Assembly: GCA_009667805.1 (NCBI GenBank)
Contig: CM019075.1
Coordinates: forward strand, 15,267,738 to 15,331,737
Length of the DNA stretch: 64,000 nucleotides
Origin: Leptobrachium leishanense
Taxonomy: Eukaryota > Chordata > Amphibia > Anura > Megophryidae
Reading direction: 5' to 3'
Under the pieces are notes generated by a model. That model did not search any database. It was not told the DNA's origin and saw nothing but the letters and a program-made list of their open reading frames with translations. Positions 20,985 to 34,800 of the stretch are shown one piece after another. Every line of letters begins with the position of its first letter. The first letter of the stretch is position 1. A program made the translations under genes and the position numbers.

Positions 20985-23900
20985 CACTCCCCTCCCTCCT
21001 CTTCCGCTCCCGTCCTTCTTGATGCTTCTTGGCTTCTGGTTTATGTGAGATGCGCGCCTCTCACATAAGCCAGCCAATCGGCAGGCTTCCTCCCGGCTCC
21101 CTCTGAGGAGTCCTCTCCTCCTGTTTCCAACCCCAACCTCCCAGATTGTGAGTTCCTACGGGAATAGGGCCCTCATCTCCTCCTGTACTGTTTGTCAAAT
21201 GTTGTTCAATGTATTGTAACCCTGTCTATACTGTGCTTATTGTACAGCGCTGCGGAATATGCTGGCGCTTTATAAATAAAGAATAATAATAATAATAATA
21301 ATAGTGTTGCACGCAAGAGGATGCCCGCAACACTAACCCTCAGCCGCTGCCGCCAGCTACTGCGGCGAGCTGGAGACGTCATCGCGATGACGTCTCCTAC
21401 TCGGCAAAAGTCGGCAGAAGCGGGAAATATTATTCCCGCTCTGCTGACAGCTGGGAGGGCGGAGTAAAGTCCTCCGCGTCTATCAGCTGTTTTCAGCTGA
21501 ACTGCCAAGCGGAGGGAGGGGGGGGGGGGCAGAGGGCAGGATACTCCGGGCATCATGACCACCTAATATAGCTTAGGTGGGCATCATGACCACCTAATAT
21601 AGCTTAGGTGGGCATCATGACCACCTAATATAGCTTAGGTGGGCATCATGACCACCTAATATAGCTTAGGTGGGCATGTTGCTTAGAGTATCCCTTTAAT
21701 CATCCTCATCAGAAGGATTTTTTTAGTTTCCTGATTAGGGTACATAGGTTTAACTCTTTCCTGGCGCTGCAGCTATAATGAATGTTCCATCCTGTTGCTA
21801 ACATAGCGGTGTTCATTCACTCTGCCAAAAAAAAAATTCCTATATCTGGATGCACTCGGACTGGAATAAAATGAAGTTTGTTCAAAAAACCTGTAATAAA
21901 AATGCAGACGTTTCGGGCCTTTATCAAGGACATCCTTTAAGGCCCGGTGTGGGGCCAAAACGTCGGCTTTTTATTACTTGTTTTGATAACAAACTTCATT
22001 TTATTCAAGATCTATTTTCCTATTGGAGTGTGTGTGTGTTGTTATTGGTGTAACGTTACATTTTTAAAGACAAGATATTTACATTTAAATGACACATTTG
22101 AGAGTGTAACGTTAGTCCAACGAAAACCGTATTGCTATACTCTGCTGATTATATGTTTGAGCGCAATGATAAACCCTGACCGTTGTCCCGTAATTAATCT
22201 CTTAATGGCGATGTTGATTTCCATTCTGCATTGTGAGAATTGCACACTCTGCATGCAGGGGCAGCATTTTTCACGCACCTACTAAAAACCTAAAGGATCC
22301 TTTAAAACACGCTGGACCTGGCATCTCATGAGAGCATGTGGAACCTGTCCAGGTTGGCAGCATTCAGATACTTTGTATTCTTACAGGCTGTTTAGCTTCA
22401 CTGGCGAATCAAACCGGTTTGCTGGAGGGCAGGTCACTCCGCTCGATCGCAATAATGTGTCACTTCAAACCAGTATGAAATACAAAGGCAAGCCCTGTCC
22501 TAAGATTCTCATTTCTTTAACTGGTCTCCTGACGGGAGTGTCCGGCCCTGTCCTGAGATGAGGGTAGTCGTGACCTGCCATGTCTGGAACTTGTCCTAGG
22601 GCGATGGGAATACAGTAACCTAGAGGCTGCCATCTTGGCGGTTTGTGAACCTTCCTTAAATCGGTTCTTAATGTTTTTAAACAAGCAATTTCCCTCCATG
22701 GTTTATTTCCTACCTAGAGGGAGTAATACCTCTTAAGAGAGGAGTCTGCGGACGTTTCCCTCCCGACCTAAATAGTGATGCACCGGAATGAAAATTTCGG
22801 GCCAATACCGAAAATTCAGGATCAGCTCGGCTTAAAGCCTATACTGAAAATCAGTCATCTGAACTTGGGCCTGGAGCCTCGGCTGGCCCTGGAGGCTCGA
22901 CTGAACCGAGTGCTCGCCTGAGCCTGGAGGCCAGCTAAGCAGGGGGCCCTGCCCAGGTTCGGATGAATGACTTTTGGGGATGAGCTAGTGTTGCCTGCAC
23001 ATACTCGCCTACATCCACATACCTCAGCACTGAGCTCCTCCAGCGGTCTCCATGGCAGTCCTCCTGCATTGGATGCACGGGGTCACTGCCTCCCGAGATG
23101 TCGGTCGCAGGTATGACATCACGGAGGTGGAAGCCTTTGACCCTGCTGATGGCTGCACCAATGACAGCTTTGTTGCTGGGGACCCCCCCCCCCGACTAGC
23201 GACTAATCACCATCCTTCCACGTGCTCTGCTCACCCCCCCCTCCATTAACCACTTGTCCGCTAAGGACGCGTCCTGCCAAGTGCACCTCGGGTGCTATGG
23301 ACGCACCGAGCGCGTCCTAGCACAGGAGGCAGCAATCAGCCGGGAATCTGGCCGATTGCTGAGCCCCCCCCCCCACACCCGGTGCAATGATGCTGCACTA
23401 ACGATTTTTGTTTGGGGTGCGTTTGTTAAAAATCACATAATTTTCTCCCAAAAAAAATATAATTAGTCTCCATTTCTAATTTTTTTTCTTTAACAAGCGC
23501 AACCCATAGAAAATATAACCGCAAACGCTCGCATGTTAAAATGTGGGGGAAAAAAAAAACACCTTACACGTAAATTATTAAATTCTAATTTTCTTTTTTT
23601 ATGATATACAGACAGGACGTATACATACAATGATATATTATGATTCTGCCGGAAATAACGCTATATAATATGTCTGGATCATATAATAAAATAAGGCTTC
23701 AAAATGCGGTTAAACATGAGGAGCGGGGGGGCGTGTCCAGACCGTTGAGCAAGATGGATGCATGCTGAGAGCTCTGAGTCCCCCTCCGTCATTCCGCCCT
23801 TTAACTCAGATCACCCTACTATGGTCCGCTCCAAAAGATCCACAGGCACCCTGAAGACCACCGCAACGCCTGCACGCAACTCCACGCGCTCCTTGGACAC

Positions 23901-25073
23901 GTGTCTGCTACCAGCGCCGCAGCCCGCGGCGGCTACTCCACCTTCTAAGATGGCGGGCGCGGCAGCACATGTTCGCGCCTGGAACTGAGGTTAGAGACCC
24001 TCCTGGCGGGTATGCTCACCAAATCGGACCTCGCCGAGATGCTGACCGACCTGCGCAGCACCTTCCGCCGAGGTGAGGGAGGAGGTGACGACCCTGTCAG
24101 CCAGAGTGACTACCCTTGAACAGGCAGCACCTGCACACACGGCGGAAACAACGACGCGTGATTTCTCTGGACTCTGACGCCTGGTCGTCGACCTCGACAA
24201 CCGAGGTAGGCGCTGCAACGTGCGGATCCGCGGACTGTGGGAACCTGACCAACCCGAACTCCTTGTCGAAGTACTCGGCCGGCTTTTCCCCGCGATTACT
24301 GGACACGAGGTACGTCCGCCCCGCGACTTGGCGCGAGCACACAGTGCCCTGCGGCCGTCACCTCCACAGGGAGAGCCCCCACGAGACGTGTGCTGCTTTT
24401 TCTAGCTACAGGCTGAAGGAATCTATTATGCAACGTATACGCAACTCGAGGACCTGGGATTTTGAAGGCCAGACACTTGGGGGTTCCACGACCTGACGCC
24501 GTTTACCCTCGTGGCGCGACGCCATCTCCGCCCTATCACTCAGGTGCTGCGCCAAAGAAATGTCCCATACAGATGTGGCTTCCCGTTTGCCCTTACAGTT
24601 CACCTTGATGGCACCCAATACTCTATGCTGCCCTGGGGCCGTGCAGCCCTTTTTGGAGGCACTCCGACTCCCACCACTAGAGGTACAAGACTGGGAGCGC
24701 GATGAACCTGGGAGAGGAGCTACGAGGCCCAGACATCAAAGACCATCGCAACGTCGCCGCCTGGAGGCGGCGGCACCTGACCGCCAGTGACCCGCGGACA
24801 GACTCCACAGAAGCAGCACGACCCTTGTTCCCTTCAGGAGAATGGAATAGTAGAGCCCCCTACAGTCTATCTGCCCAGAAAACTGCCTGATGCCACCACC
24901 TACCGTCGCCGAGGATACCTACTGGGTACACCCCGTGCCCGGTGGGATTTGGCATGGGCATGCCGGCGCCCCCCCCCCCCCCCGGACACACAGCATGTAC
25001 CACCAGCCTTACATACTTGACAGCAGAACCCGGCGCATACACTACGGATCTGACATGGTATACACTTCCTCCC

Positions 25074-25112
<39 letters not shown>

Positions 25113-28100
25113 CTACATTTTATTCCTCTTGCTTAATTCCTGCTGCATTGTATGGCCCACCGCTGCTTCTCCTGATCCTGCCGAGACCGGGCCGCCTGAA
25201 TTCCTTATGCTGGCTGATTTCACTGTCGCTGTGCCGCTGATCCGGTCTACTCCTATTACTGTCCAGCAGTTTGCCTTGAACAACTAGAACCCAGGGAGGA
25301 GTGGGGAGGGGGTTCCGGCTGCCTGACGCACGCCACGGCCGTCTGGGCCCCATTTCCCCCCCCCCTTTTTTTTTTTTTTTCTTTTGGCAGACACAGGCGG
25401 CAGAAACTCGCAAGGGGGGGGGGGTGGGGTGGGATAGGGCCTGGGGAACTGTACCGCCCATAAGCTTACTTCCACTGCGCGGACCACGATGCATGTGGGG
25501 GATGGGCCCGGGGTTGAGGGAGTGTACTGCTAGGTAAAGTTCACTGAAAGCACATGTTATGACGCACCTCTGCCGCTTCGGATTGTGGGGGGGGGGGGGC
25601 TCCGGGATGAGGGAAGTCGGGACATATCTCCGTCTCCCTGTACTACGGATCTTTAAGTTTAACTGTTATAAGAACATCTTACAAGAGTAAATATCTACTA
25701 CTTGACAGAGGGGACCGGTCTCTCTCTGGTTCCCTATATATCTCTATACTCGACTATTATACTGTCTCATAGCTCACTGCGATCTCTTGGTGACTCTTGC
25801 GGTTTCCCGCGCGCCCCCAAGGGCTGGGCACACTAGTACAGTCGGAGAGAGCACATAGGTCCTCGACCTGCCCCGCAGAGTCGGGACCCACCCCTCTCTC
25901 GACCAGTGCTTACAACCCCCCCCCCCCCCTTCTGGCCCTTCAACTCTGAAGGGTCTAATTTGTCTCTCCTACCCTTGGAGAGACACCTCTTTAACTTTTT
26001 CCCTTTATCCCTTTCCCCGCCCATCACACCCCCTTCGCTATCTAATCTACCCGCTCCCTTTTTTTTTTTCTCTTTTCCTCTCCCCCCCCCCTCCCTCTCT
26101 TGCTCTCACTACACTTCTTCCTATTTCATCCCTCTTCTCCCCACTCCCACTCAAATCGACACGACATACGATCCTTACCCCCCCCCCCCCCCGCACGGCG
26201 CACCATTCCGCTAGACATGCTGGGCGTGGGCTACCGGGCGCCGGGGCTGCTGCCCGTTGACATCCGGGTGGTGAGCTACAACATACGTGGCCTCAACAAG
26301 CCCGAGAAAAGGAGGCGACTTGGCCGCCCCCCGTGCCTCGGTCGCCTTCCTTCAGGAGACCCATTTCTGTTCCTCGGCCCCACCATCTCTACGAGACCGC
26401 CGATTTCCCTACAGGATTTTTCGACCACAACCCGGACTCCAGATCCAGGGGAGCAGCGATCCTGTTCGCCAGCTCTGTCCCATTTGAGCACAAGGACACC
26501 TTCACGGTGGGGGACGGTAGATGCCTGTTTGTCAAAGGCATAATAGCGGGAGCAACGTATACCTTCGTGAATTTATACCTCCCCAACACAAATCAACACC
26601 TATATTTGTCAAAGTTACAGTCCCTGGAAAGTTTTACAGAAGGGACGTTGATACTTGGAGGCGACTTCAATATTCCTATGGTACCTGCTGAAGACTCCTA
26701 GTGCGACACACCGGACGCCTAAGAGGATACTGCGCCGCATTCACTGCTCGCTACAAGCTCTGCGCCTGGTGGATGTTTGGAGAGCACAACATCCATCGGA
26801 CAGGGATTACACCTACTTTTCGGCGGTACATGGCACATACACCAGACTGGACTACTTTTTTTGTCCCCAATACGATCTCCCTATGGTCCGGTCATCGGAC
26901 ATTCAAGCTACGACATGGTCAGACCACGGTAGTGATTACATTGGCATCCCCGCTGCGACGACCGAGGATGCACGAGACGGACCCACACCCTGGATCCTGA
27001 GACGGACACTGTTTACCCCATACAGCGACGCAACACGTCCAATGATGCCCCCGGGGGCGCTGGGTGACGGGGTCGCTGCTGCTGCGCCCGCGCCCATCCC
27101 TAGCCACAATGCGCGGACAGGTGGGGAATGCCGCCCGGCATCCGTATATACCACCCCCCTCCTCCCCTTTTTTTTTTTTTTGTCTTCTCTCTCCCCCTCT
27201 TCCTCCCTTTTACTCTTTCTCTCACTTTTTGCTACTCTCCTCCCTCATTTGCCACTGCGCCTTTCCTACCGCCTCCTCCAAACTCCTCCCCTGCAATCTG
27301 TTCCTCCCGCTCTTCTCATATACGCACGTCTCCTCTTGTCTTCCTCACGTGTCACCCTTGCCAATACTCCACGGGACCGCCATTGATTCACCAAGGTATT
27401 GGGAGAGCTGAGATAACGTTCACTGTGTCTTCTTGACTTAGGCTAGGGTCAGACTGAGGCAGTGCGAACGCGCGTTCTGGCGCACATAATCACGGCCGCA
27501 CTAGCAGCAGATGCCGGGCAATGACAGCCAATATACGAAGTACGGTCCGCACAAAAGTCCGGCCGCGCAACGCAAGTGGAAAATGAACGCATTTTTTCGA
27601 GAACGTTAACCGCTGGTACTGACGTACAGAGTGCGCTGCGGCCGCATGGCAGCGTGTGTGCGTGATTAGGAGATGTCAGACGCTGCTAGTGTGCGGCCAA
27701 CATAACGTTCAAACAGCCGGATTTCCCTAGACTTCTTTTCACCCCATCGTCATGAAATACGTCCAGAATTGCGCATCGTCTGACCACTTAAGCGTATTCC
27801 GTGAAAAAATGCGTGCGCACGCATCGACGTACATTTTGACGGTGGCCGCAGAAAATGCGCTCATCTGTCCCTAGCCTTACTGATGATAATGCACTGTTCC
27901 ACATTCATATATGCTCTTTCTGTTTTCTGCTTATATTGCCTATTCAACATCGTCCATATACAGCCGACTAAATCTACATATCCTTGCCTGGATTTGAGCT
28001 TTGTATTGTACAATTGCATTTATCTGTATGCCATCCTGTTTTGAATAAAATAAAATAAAAAAATAAAAATGAGCTCAGCACAGAGGCGTGAAATGCCTCA

Positions 28101-31100
28101 GCAGCGACAGGGTTAAACAGAATGTGTATTCTGTGGAAAATGATCTTAATTCAAGCAGATAATGGCTCCAGAGGAACCATAAAGTGTGACATTAATAATT
28201 ATGCCTCACAGCTTTATAGCGTTTAATGTCATGTGTTCCAATATTTGTGCTATACATGTTTGCTTGCCCTGGCGTAAACCAAGCAGTTGGGTTTATTATC
28301 TAAATGACGAGCTGTGAAGCGCCAACATTCAATTTGGAGAAGCGGAGATCTCTGGCTTTGCTGTCCTGATCGTTGATCAGTCTAGTGTTTTGCATAGAAT
28401 CAGTGACGATTGAACTGACTTCCGGCCTGTTTTGTTTGGGGTTTTATTTTATTTTTTTTGGCATATACCGGTCCTTTATCATCTGTCAGTCATAAGTTTA
28501 AAAGAAAATTAAAGGGCGGGGGGGTGGTAATCATTAACCAAAAGTAAGCAATGCAAGCCTGGATCTATTGCTGCGACAGGCAGCTTTCTTTGTGCAGTTT
28601 GCTGGTGCATGAAAAGTGGTTCTCTGCAGTGCTTAGAATATACATTGACTATTTGGGATAGAAAGTAAATTGCTGATAATCAGTATCGGCCTTTTATTTG
28701 CTGATAATTTGCCAAGGATGCTCACTGCAGCTGCGACACATGAAGTCCCACAGCTCAGCGCTGGTCTCCGGCTTTTCCTGTAGCAGGCTGACATCTCGTC
28801 TGTCAGGCCTCGCTGTACAGCTTCCTCTGCCCACTGACGGTATTGTGCATGAGCGTGATGACAAGTGGGGCTTCCCTCCTATCTGGCAGGAAATTTCCTA
28901 TAGAGAAGATGAAGTGGACCTCTGGATCTCTCTCTGGTACTGTGTGTTCTACAGCAGGGGTTAGCAGCAGCCTTGGCCCTCCAGATGTTGGATTTGGGTT
29001 CAGGTTCGTAATTAGGCTTAGAATTAGTGTTGGGGTTAAGACTAATATTTGTGGATGTTTGCGATACCATTTGGTATTTTGTTAACGGTTAAGATTATGG
29101 ACTGGCAGGGTTGGTGTTATAAATTGATAGAAGCGTTAAAGTCTAGCATTAGGATTAAGATTTGATAGTGTCTGGGGTTCAGATTAGGATTAAGATTTAA
29201 TAGTGTAGTCTCAAGTTTTGGTTTAAAATGCAGTTGTAGCGGGTTAGGATCTGACATTGGAATTAAGATTTGGTGGTAGGGCTAGGTTTTAAGGACTGGT
29301 ATTAGGATTAATATTTGGTACTAGCGCTAGGATCTTTATTTAAAATAAGGTTTAGGGCTAGAGTCTGATATTGGGGGGGTTAAGATTTGCTAGGATTAAT
29401 GTTTATGGTTTAGTATTTGGGTTGGGGTTAAGATTAAAGTCCTGGCTTTAGAGTCCGGGTTAATTTGATCTTTCGGTTCAGATCTAGTAATTCAGGTTAG
29501 GATTAAGATTCATATTTGGGTTCGGGCTCGCTGCTGGGCTTGGAGTAAAAGGTGTAGCATTTGATTTAGGGCTCAGGCTTAATCTTGGCACACAGGCTAA
29601 AGTCACGTTTTTTTTCTTATTGGGTCTCTGGTTATGAATTCCCTTTTTGCTTTTATCTTGGATGGTTATTGGGATTTAGTTTCAGTGTTTGGTTTTTATC
29701 CTTTTGGATTATCACGAAGGGTTTGATTTTTGGTGAACTTTGACGCTTATTTAGGGACCCTGCCACAGATGCCATATACTGTAATTAAACGCCAATCTAT
29801 TGTCGTCGCAGCCCCTAGTTTTGGTTTGATGTACGGAACTGCTTGATACTACGCTGGATCCAGTAACTGATTGCAGAGCATCTTCTCCTGCATTGTGAGT
29901 ATAGATGCTCTGCACTTAGTTAATGAGATGCAGAGCTCGTCCCACCCACCTGTATTTGTGTCACCCAAGCTGCTTGATCAATCCCTTCCTAAATCCACTA
30001 TATATACTTTGCGTTGTGCTTGTGTATAACAGAGCAACATGTGTGCTTTGATGCTCTGCACTAGATACATTGCTGCAGGACAGAATGTGTCTATTCCCTC
30101 CGTGCAGAGCCTTTTGAGTGATCACAATCTGAGTGCAGGGCACGGTTTGTCTAGGTTCGCTCTTTATTACTTAATAAACCCGTTTTGGCAGTTATTGCTC
30201 TAATTAAAATGTAATCTTCCTGTTATGCAATTCATCGATCTCCTCATACCATGGGGTGATTATTCCGAGTCTCTCCCGTGTGTATGGCGCATGCACCATC
30301 TGCAGGTCCTGTCTGGTGTCATAATGAGCAATCTCTCCTGTTTATAGTGCATGCCTGGACCAGCCAAGTGTAATGAAAAGTCATCTGTCTCCGGTGTACG
30401 TGCTGTGTGCGCAGACTATCACAACCAGCCAAGTGCCATAATATCTGGATGCTCTACTGCGTGTGTGACGTATACACAGGCAGCCTTTGGCTGTTTGGCT
30501 TATACTTCTAATGGCCATTAGAAGTTAAGGGACCACTACCCCCCCCCCCCCCCCAATAAATGACATGTCCTTATTGTGTTTATTTGATGTTGCTTTTCTC
30601 TTGTATGTTTAGTTAGGAAAATGTTTTCCTCTGTCACTGGGTGCATCCATTGTGTGATATTTTGTGTTTGCATCTTTCCATCACTTGCTCCTCACTGTGT
30701 GGCTTTGGCCATAGAATGGAGTGAATGGGTCAGTCACCGACTCACATCATTATATTGTGTGGGATGTATTCAAAGGACATCACCATGGGGTAGATTAGAA
30801 GGTTTTTAAACTCCCTGTCTTGTCTCATTCAGTTGCCATTTCTTATCTCAGGTAGCCTGGAGAAAAATGGCCTCCTACTGCCTTATCTAAACATTCCCTC
30901 CTCCATCTCATTAACTTAACTGATAAATACTGTAGAAGATAAACCACAGCAACAAAGAAAAGTGAATAGACAATTGGTAAATGCAAAATACTTAACTGGG
31001 TCGTATTATCTAGGACAATCTTACAGGAGGTGGTTCATATCATCATTTAGAAAAAGCAGTCTACACAGAAGATGTGAAGTCCTATGTCAACAGAAAGCAA

Positions 31101-31784
31101 ATGATTCAGTGACGTGGAAAAAAAGGAGAACCTCGGTTTATTTGAGGCTCACAAGATTCCTGGGGAACTGGCATCTCAATGGTACTCCTGTGTAGCAAAC
31201 GGCTCTTGACTGGATGTTTATCTGGAGGAATAGATTCCCCTGTCTTTATACTCCCCAAGTTCTTTCTAATTGGTTCTTGCTTGTTTGCCAATTGTCTTTG
31301 GCATCTTCCATATATGGCCATCCTATATCCGGTCTCCATCTGTTACCTCAAATTCTCCCCGAGAACGCTTCCAGATAGCGATCACATCTGTATATCTCCT
31401 CCAGAGCACCAAGTTTGCCCCAAAATGAAGACGTCCTCCCAAAATGCCATTATAAATATTGGCATAACAGAGGGCAAACTTGGTGCCCGTTGCCGTCCCA
31501 TTTAACTGGAGATAATGATTTCCTGTATGATGGACAATTTTATGTTCTAGTATGATCCTGATCACTTCACTTAAATGCTTTCTTTTAATCAGGTTTTTTT
31601 CTTTTATCTAGAAAAGTTCTTATTGCTTCAATACCCAAATCCTGTCTAATTTGCGCTGCGGAATATGCTGGCGCTTTATAAATAAAGAATTAATAATAAT
31701 AATAAATAACCGTGTATATATAGAGATGTGTAGAATCTTTGCTATATGAAATAGTATTCTTGACTAGGGGCTGCATGTGAAAGT

Positions 31785-31819
<35 letters not shown>

Positions 31820-34800
31820 CTTATATTCCGATAAATTAGCAGTTATAGACTCAAACCCACTAATTATGGGTCTACCTGGTGGTTGGTGAAGGTCCTTGTG
31901 GACATTTTGGCTGAAAATAAAAAATAGGAATTAAAGGGTGTTGTGGAAATCGCAACTATTATTTTTACAGATTATACCCCTTTCTAGTTGGTCATTCACT
32001 TGATAGTAGGGTTACCCTTAAATTATAAAAAAATCCCTAGCCATGAGGACAAAAAAAACGTTTGCCTCTTTAATGACATCATTACATTACGAAGAAAAGT
32101 GTTTGCACAGATTTAGGTAAATGTTGCATCATGGGAAAAATCTACAAAATGGAAACAGATAATAAAGATTAAAACTTTTTTTATTTATTTAGGGATGCAC
32201 CGATACCACTAAGACCACGTACCAATACTTTTATTTTATGTCATGTGACCACTTTTCAATAAGAACAGACCTCATATAAACATGCCCCCAGCTCATGGAT
32301 AATGCCCCCCCCCCCCCCCCCAGCTTTCACGGATTTGCCCTCCAGCTCACCTGGCACACTCCGCTCAATACTTCCCTTCCTGGGCGACGCCGGGAAAGTT
32401 TCCGAACGTGTGCTCGTTGGAAGGCCCCCCGCCGTGATCACGGCTGGGGGCCTTCCAACGAGCGCACGAGCGAAGACTTCCCCGGCGTCTCCCAGGAAGG
32501 TAAGTATGAAACAATGCGGAGAGCAGCTGCAGGGCCTGTCTGAATGCCGATAGAGCATACGGACAGCTGCCCCAGCCCCCTGGATGCTGGCTCAATGCCG
32601 GCTTCCGGTATCGGGGGTACTGCACGAGTACCAACTACTCCAAATACTCCCACAGTACCCGGTATTGGCACCAATACCGATACTAGTATCGGTGCAACCC
32701 TAAATTTTTTATTTTTTTTACATGCAATTACTTCAAACAAAAACCCAGCGGCATATGTTTTTATAAGGTGTTTGGTTTGCAATGCACACATAAACTAGCT
32801 ACAGCTTGTGTTCGTGGTATTGTGCCTTTAAGCAAAAATCTCCTTTTACTCTGTAGGTTATTGGATTCTGAGCACGTATAAGAAATAGTTTGTTCTTTTG
32901 TCAGAGGTGCGAATGTCTTCTAGCATTGTGATACTTCTGGGAGTTGAGCTTGCAGCAGCCTATGTTGCTGTTGTCGTCTGTAGTATATACAGGCGGCCTT
33001 TATTAACATATTCCTGATTAGGGTACGAGGATTACATAGGGAATGATACAGGGATTTGTGCAATCTTATTTCAAATAATTTTTGGAAATATATATATTTT
33101 TTTTTTATATTTGAAATACTTTTATGTTTTAGCCTCTTATTTCTGTGGGATTTGTATTTATGTGCGAGTAACCGATGCAGAGCGGAAAAATATAAAGAGT
33201 TTAATTGGGAAAACTTGGTCAAATTCCTGTAAAATATAGATAGATAGATGGATATATATCTCTCATACACTATATTGCCAAAAGTATTCGCTCACCCATC
33301 CAAATAATCAGAATCAGGTGTTTCTAATCACTTCCATGGCCACAGGTGTATAAAATAAAGCACCTAGGCATGCAGACTGTTTTTACAAACATTTGTGAAA
33401 GAATGGGTCGCTCTCAGGAGCTCAGTGAATTCCAGCGTGGAAATGTGATAGGATGCCACCTGTGCAACAAATCCAGCCGTGAAATTTCCTCGCTCCTAAA
33501 TCTTCCAGTCAGCTGTATTATAAGAACGTGGAAGTGTTTGGGAACGACAGCAACTCAGCCACGAAGTGGTTGCCACGTAAACTGACGGAGCGGGGTCAGC
33601 GGATGCTGAGGCGCATAGTGCGAAGAGGTCGCCAACTTTCTGCAGAGTCAATCACTACAGACCTCCAAACCTCATGTGGCCTTCAGATTAGCTCAAGAAC
33701 AGTGCAGAGAGCTTCATGGAATGGGTTTCCATGGCCGAGCAGCTGCATCCAAGCCATACATCACCAAGTGAAATGCAAAGCGTCGGATGCAGTGGTGTAA
33801 AGCATGCCGCCACTGGAGACGTGTACTCTACTCTGGAGTGACAAATCACGTTTCTCCATCTGGCAATCTGATGGACGAGTCTGGGTTTGGCGGTTGCCAG
33901 GAGAACAGTACTTGTCTGACTGCATTGTGTAAAGTTTGGTGGAGGGGGGATTATGGTGTGGGGTTGTTTTTCAGGAGCTGGGCTTGGCCCCTTCGTTCCA
34001 GTTAAAGGAACTCTGAATGCTTCAGCATACCAAGACATTTTGGACCATTTCATGCTCCCAACTTTGTGGGAACAGTTTGGAGCTGGCCCCTTCCTCTTCC
34101 AACATGACTGTGCACAAAGCAAGGTCCATAAAGACATGGATGACAGAGTCTGGTGTGGATGAACTTGACTGGCCTGCAGAGTCCTGACCTCAACCCGATA
34201 GAACACCTTTGGGATGTATTAGAGCGGAGACTGAGAGCCAGGCCTTCTCGTCCAACATCAGTGTGTGACCTCACAAATGCGCTTCTGGAAGAATGGTGAA
34301 AAATTCCCATAAACCCACTCCTAAACCTTGTGGACAGCCTTCCCAGAAGAGATGAAGCTGTTATAGCTGCAAACGGTGGAGCGACGTCATATTGAACCCT
34401 ATGGATTAGGAATGGGATGTCACTTAAATTCATATACGAGTCAAGGCAGGTGAGCCAATACTTTTAGAGAGAGATCTCCCATCTCCCGGAAATGCGATTT
34501 TCTGACAGACGTACAGATAACAGCAATTTATCGGATATGATTCGGTATGACCCCAGTAGTCTTTTGTTCTGATACAGGGCCCTCCTGCTTCAGCAGCCGG
34601 TCCTAGTGCTGACTGAGGGGTAGTGGTTGCTGCTTAATCCCTGAAGGGAAACCCAGGCCCTGCTGTGCCCCGCATTACCTAGCTGCATCCCTAGATGTGC
34701 CGCTCTCTGGTGTCCACGGGGTGCTACTGCTTTCCACAGGTGCTGCATGGCACCAGCAGCATGAAAGGATAACGGCCTGGCACTCAGTCTCCCTATCCTC

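Larger units (their letters stand above)
23250..28112. mobile_element. TTAA-flanked DNA element, split by a LINE
   Basis: The left piece (23250-23715) begins after TTAA with CCACTTGTCCGCTAAGG. The right piece (28066-28112) ends CAGCGACAGGG before TTAA (28113-28116). The ends are roughly inverted, as in piggyBac-type MITEs. The host is small, and nearly all of the interval is the LINE inserted in it. Confidence 0.5.
30790..32840. repeat. Interspersed repeat split by two later insertions
   Basis: Three pieces (30790-30964, 32092-32189, 32703-32840) align in order with the uninterrupted copy at 54090-54440: 'ttatctaaacattccctc', 'gttgcatcatgggaaaaatc', 'aattacttcaaaca', 'ttataaggtgttt'. The two gaps are a Penelope-like insertion and a hAT-like element. 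Confidence 0.8.

Noticed and set aside
28980..29600. Interstitial telomeric repeat
   Set aside because: gggttagg-like strings occur but the unit is irregular and mostly ggattaagattt. No (TTAGGG)n run.
33346..34162. Active Tc1 transposase
   Set aside because: Several frameshifts separate the helix-turn-helix and the DDE motifs.
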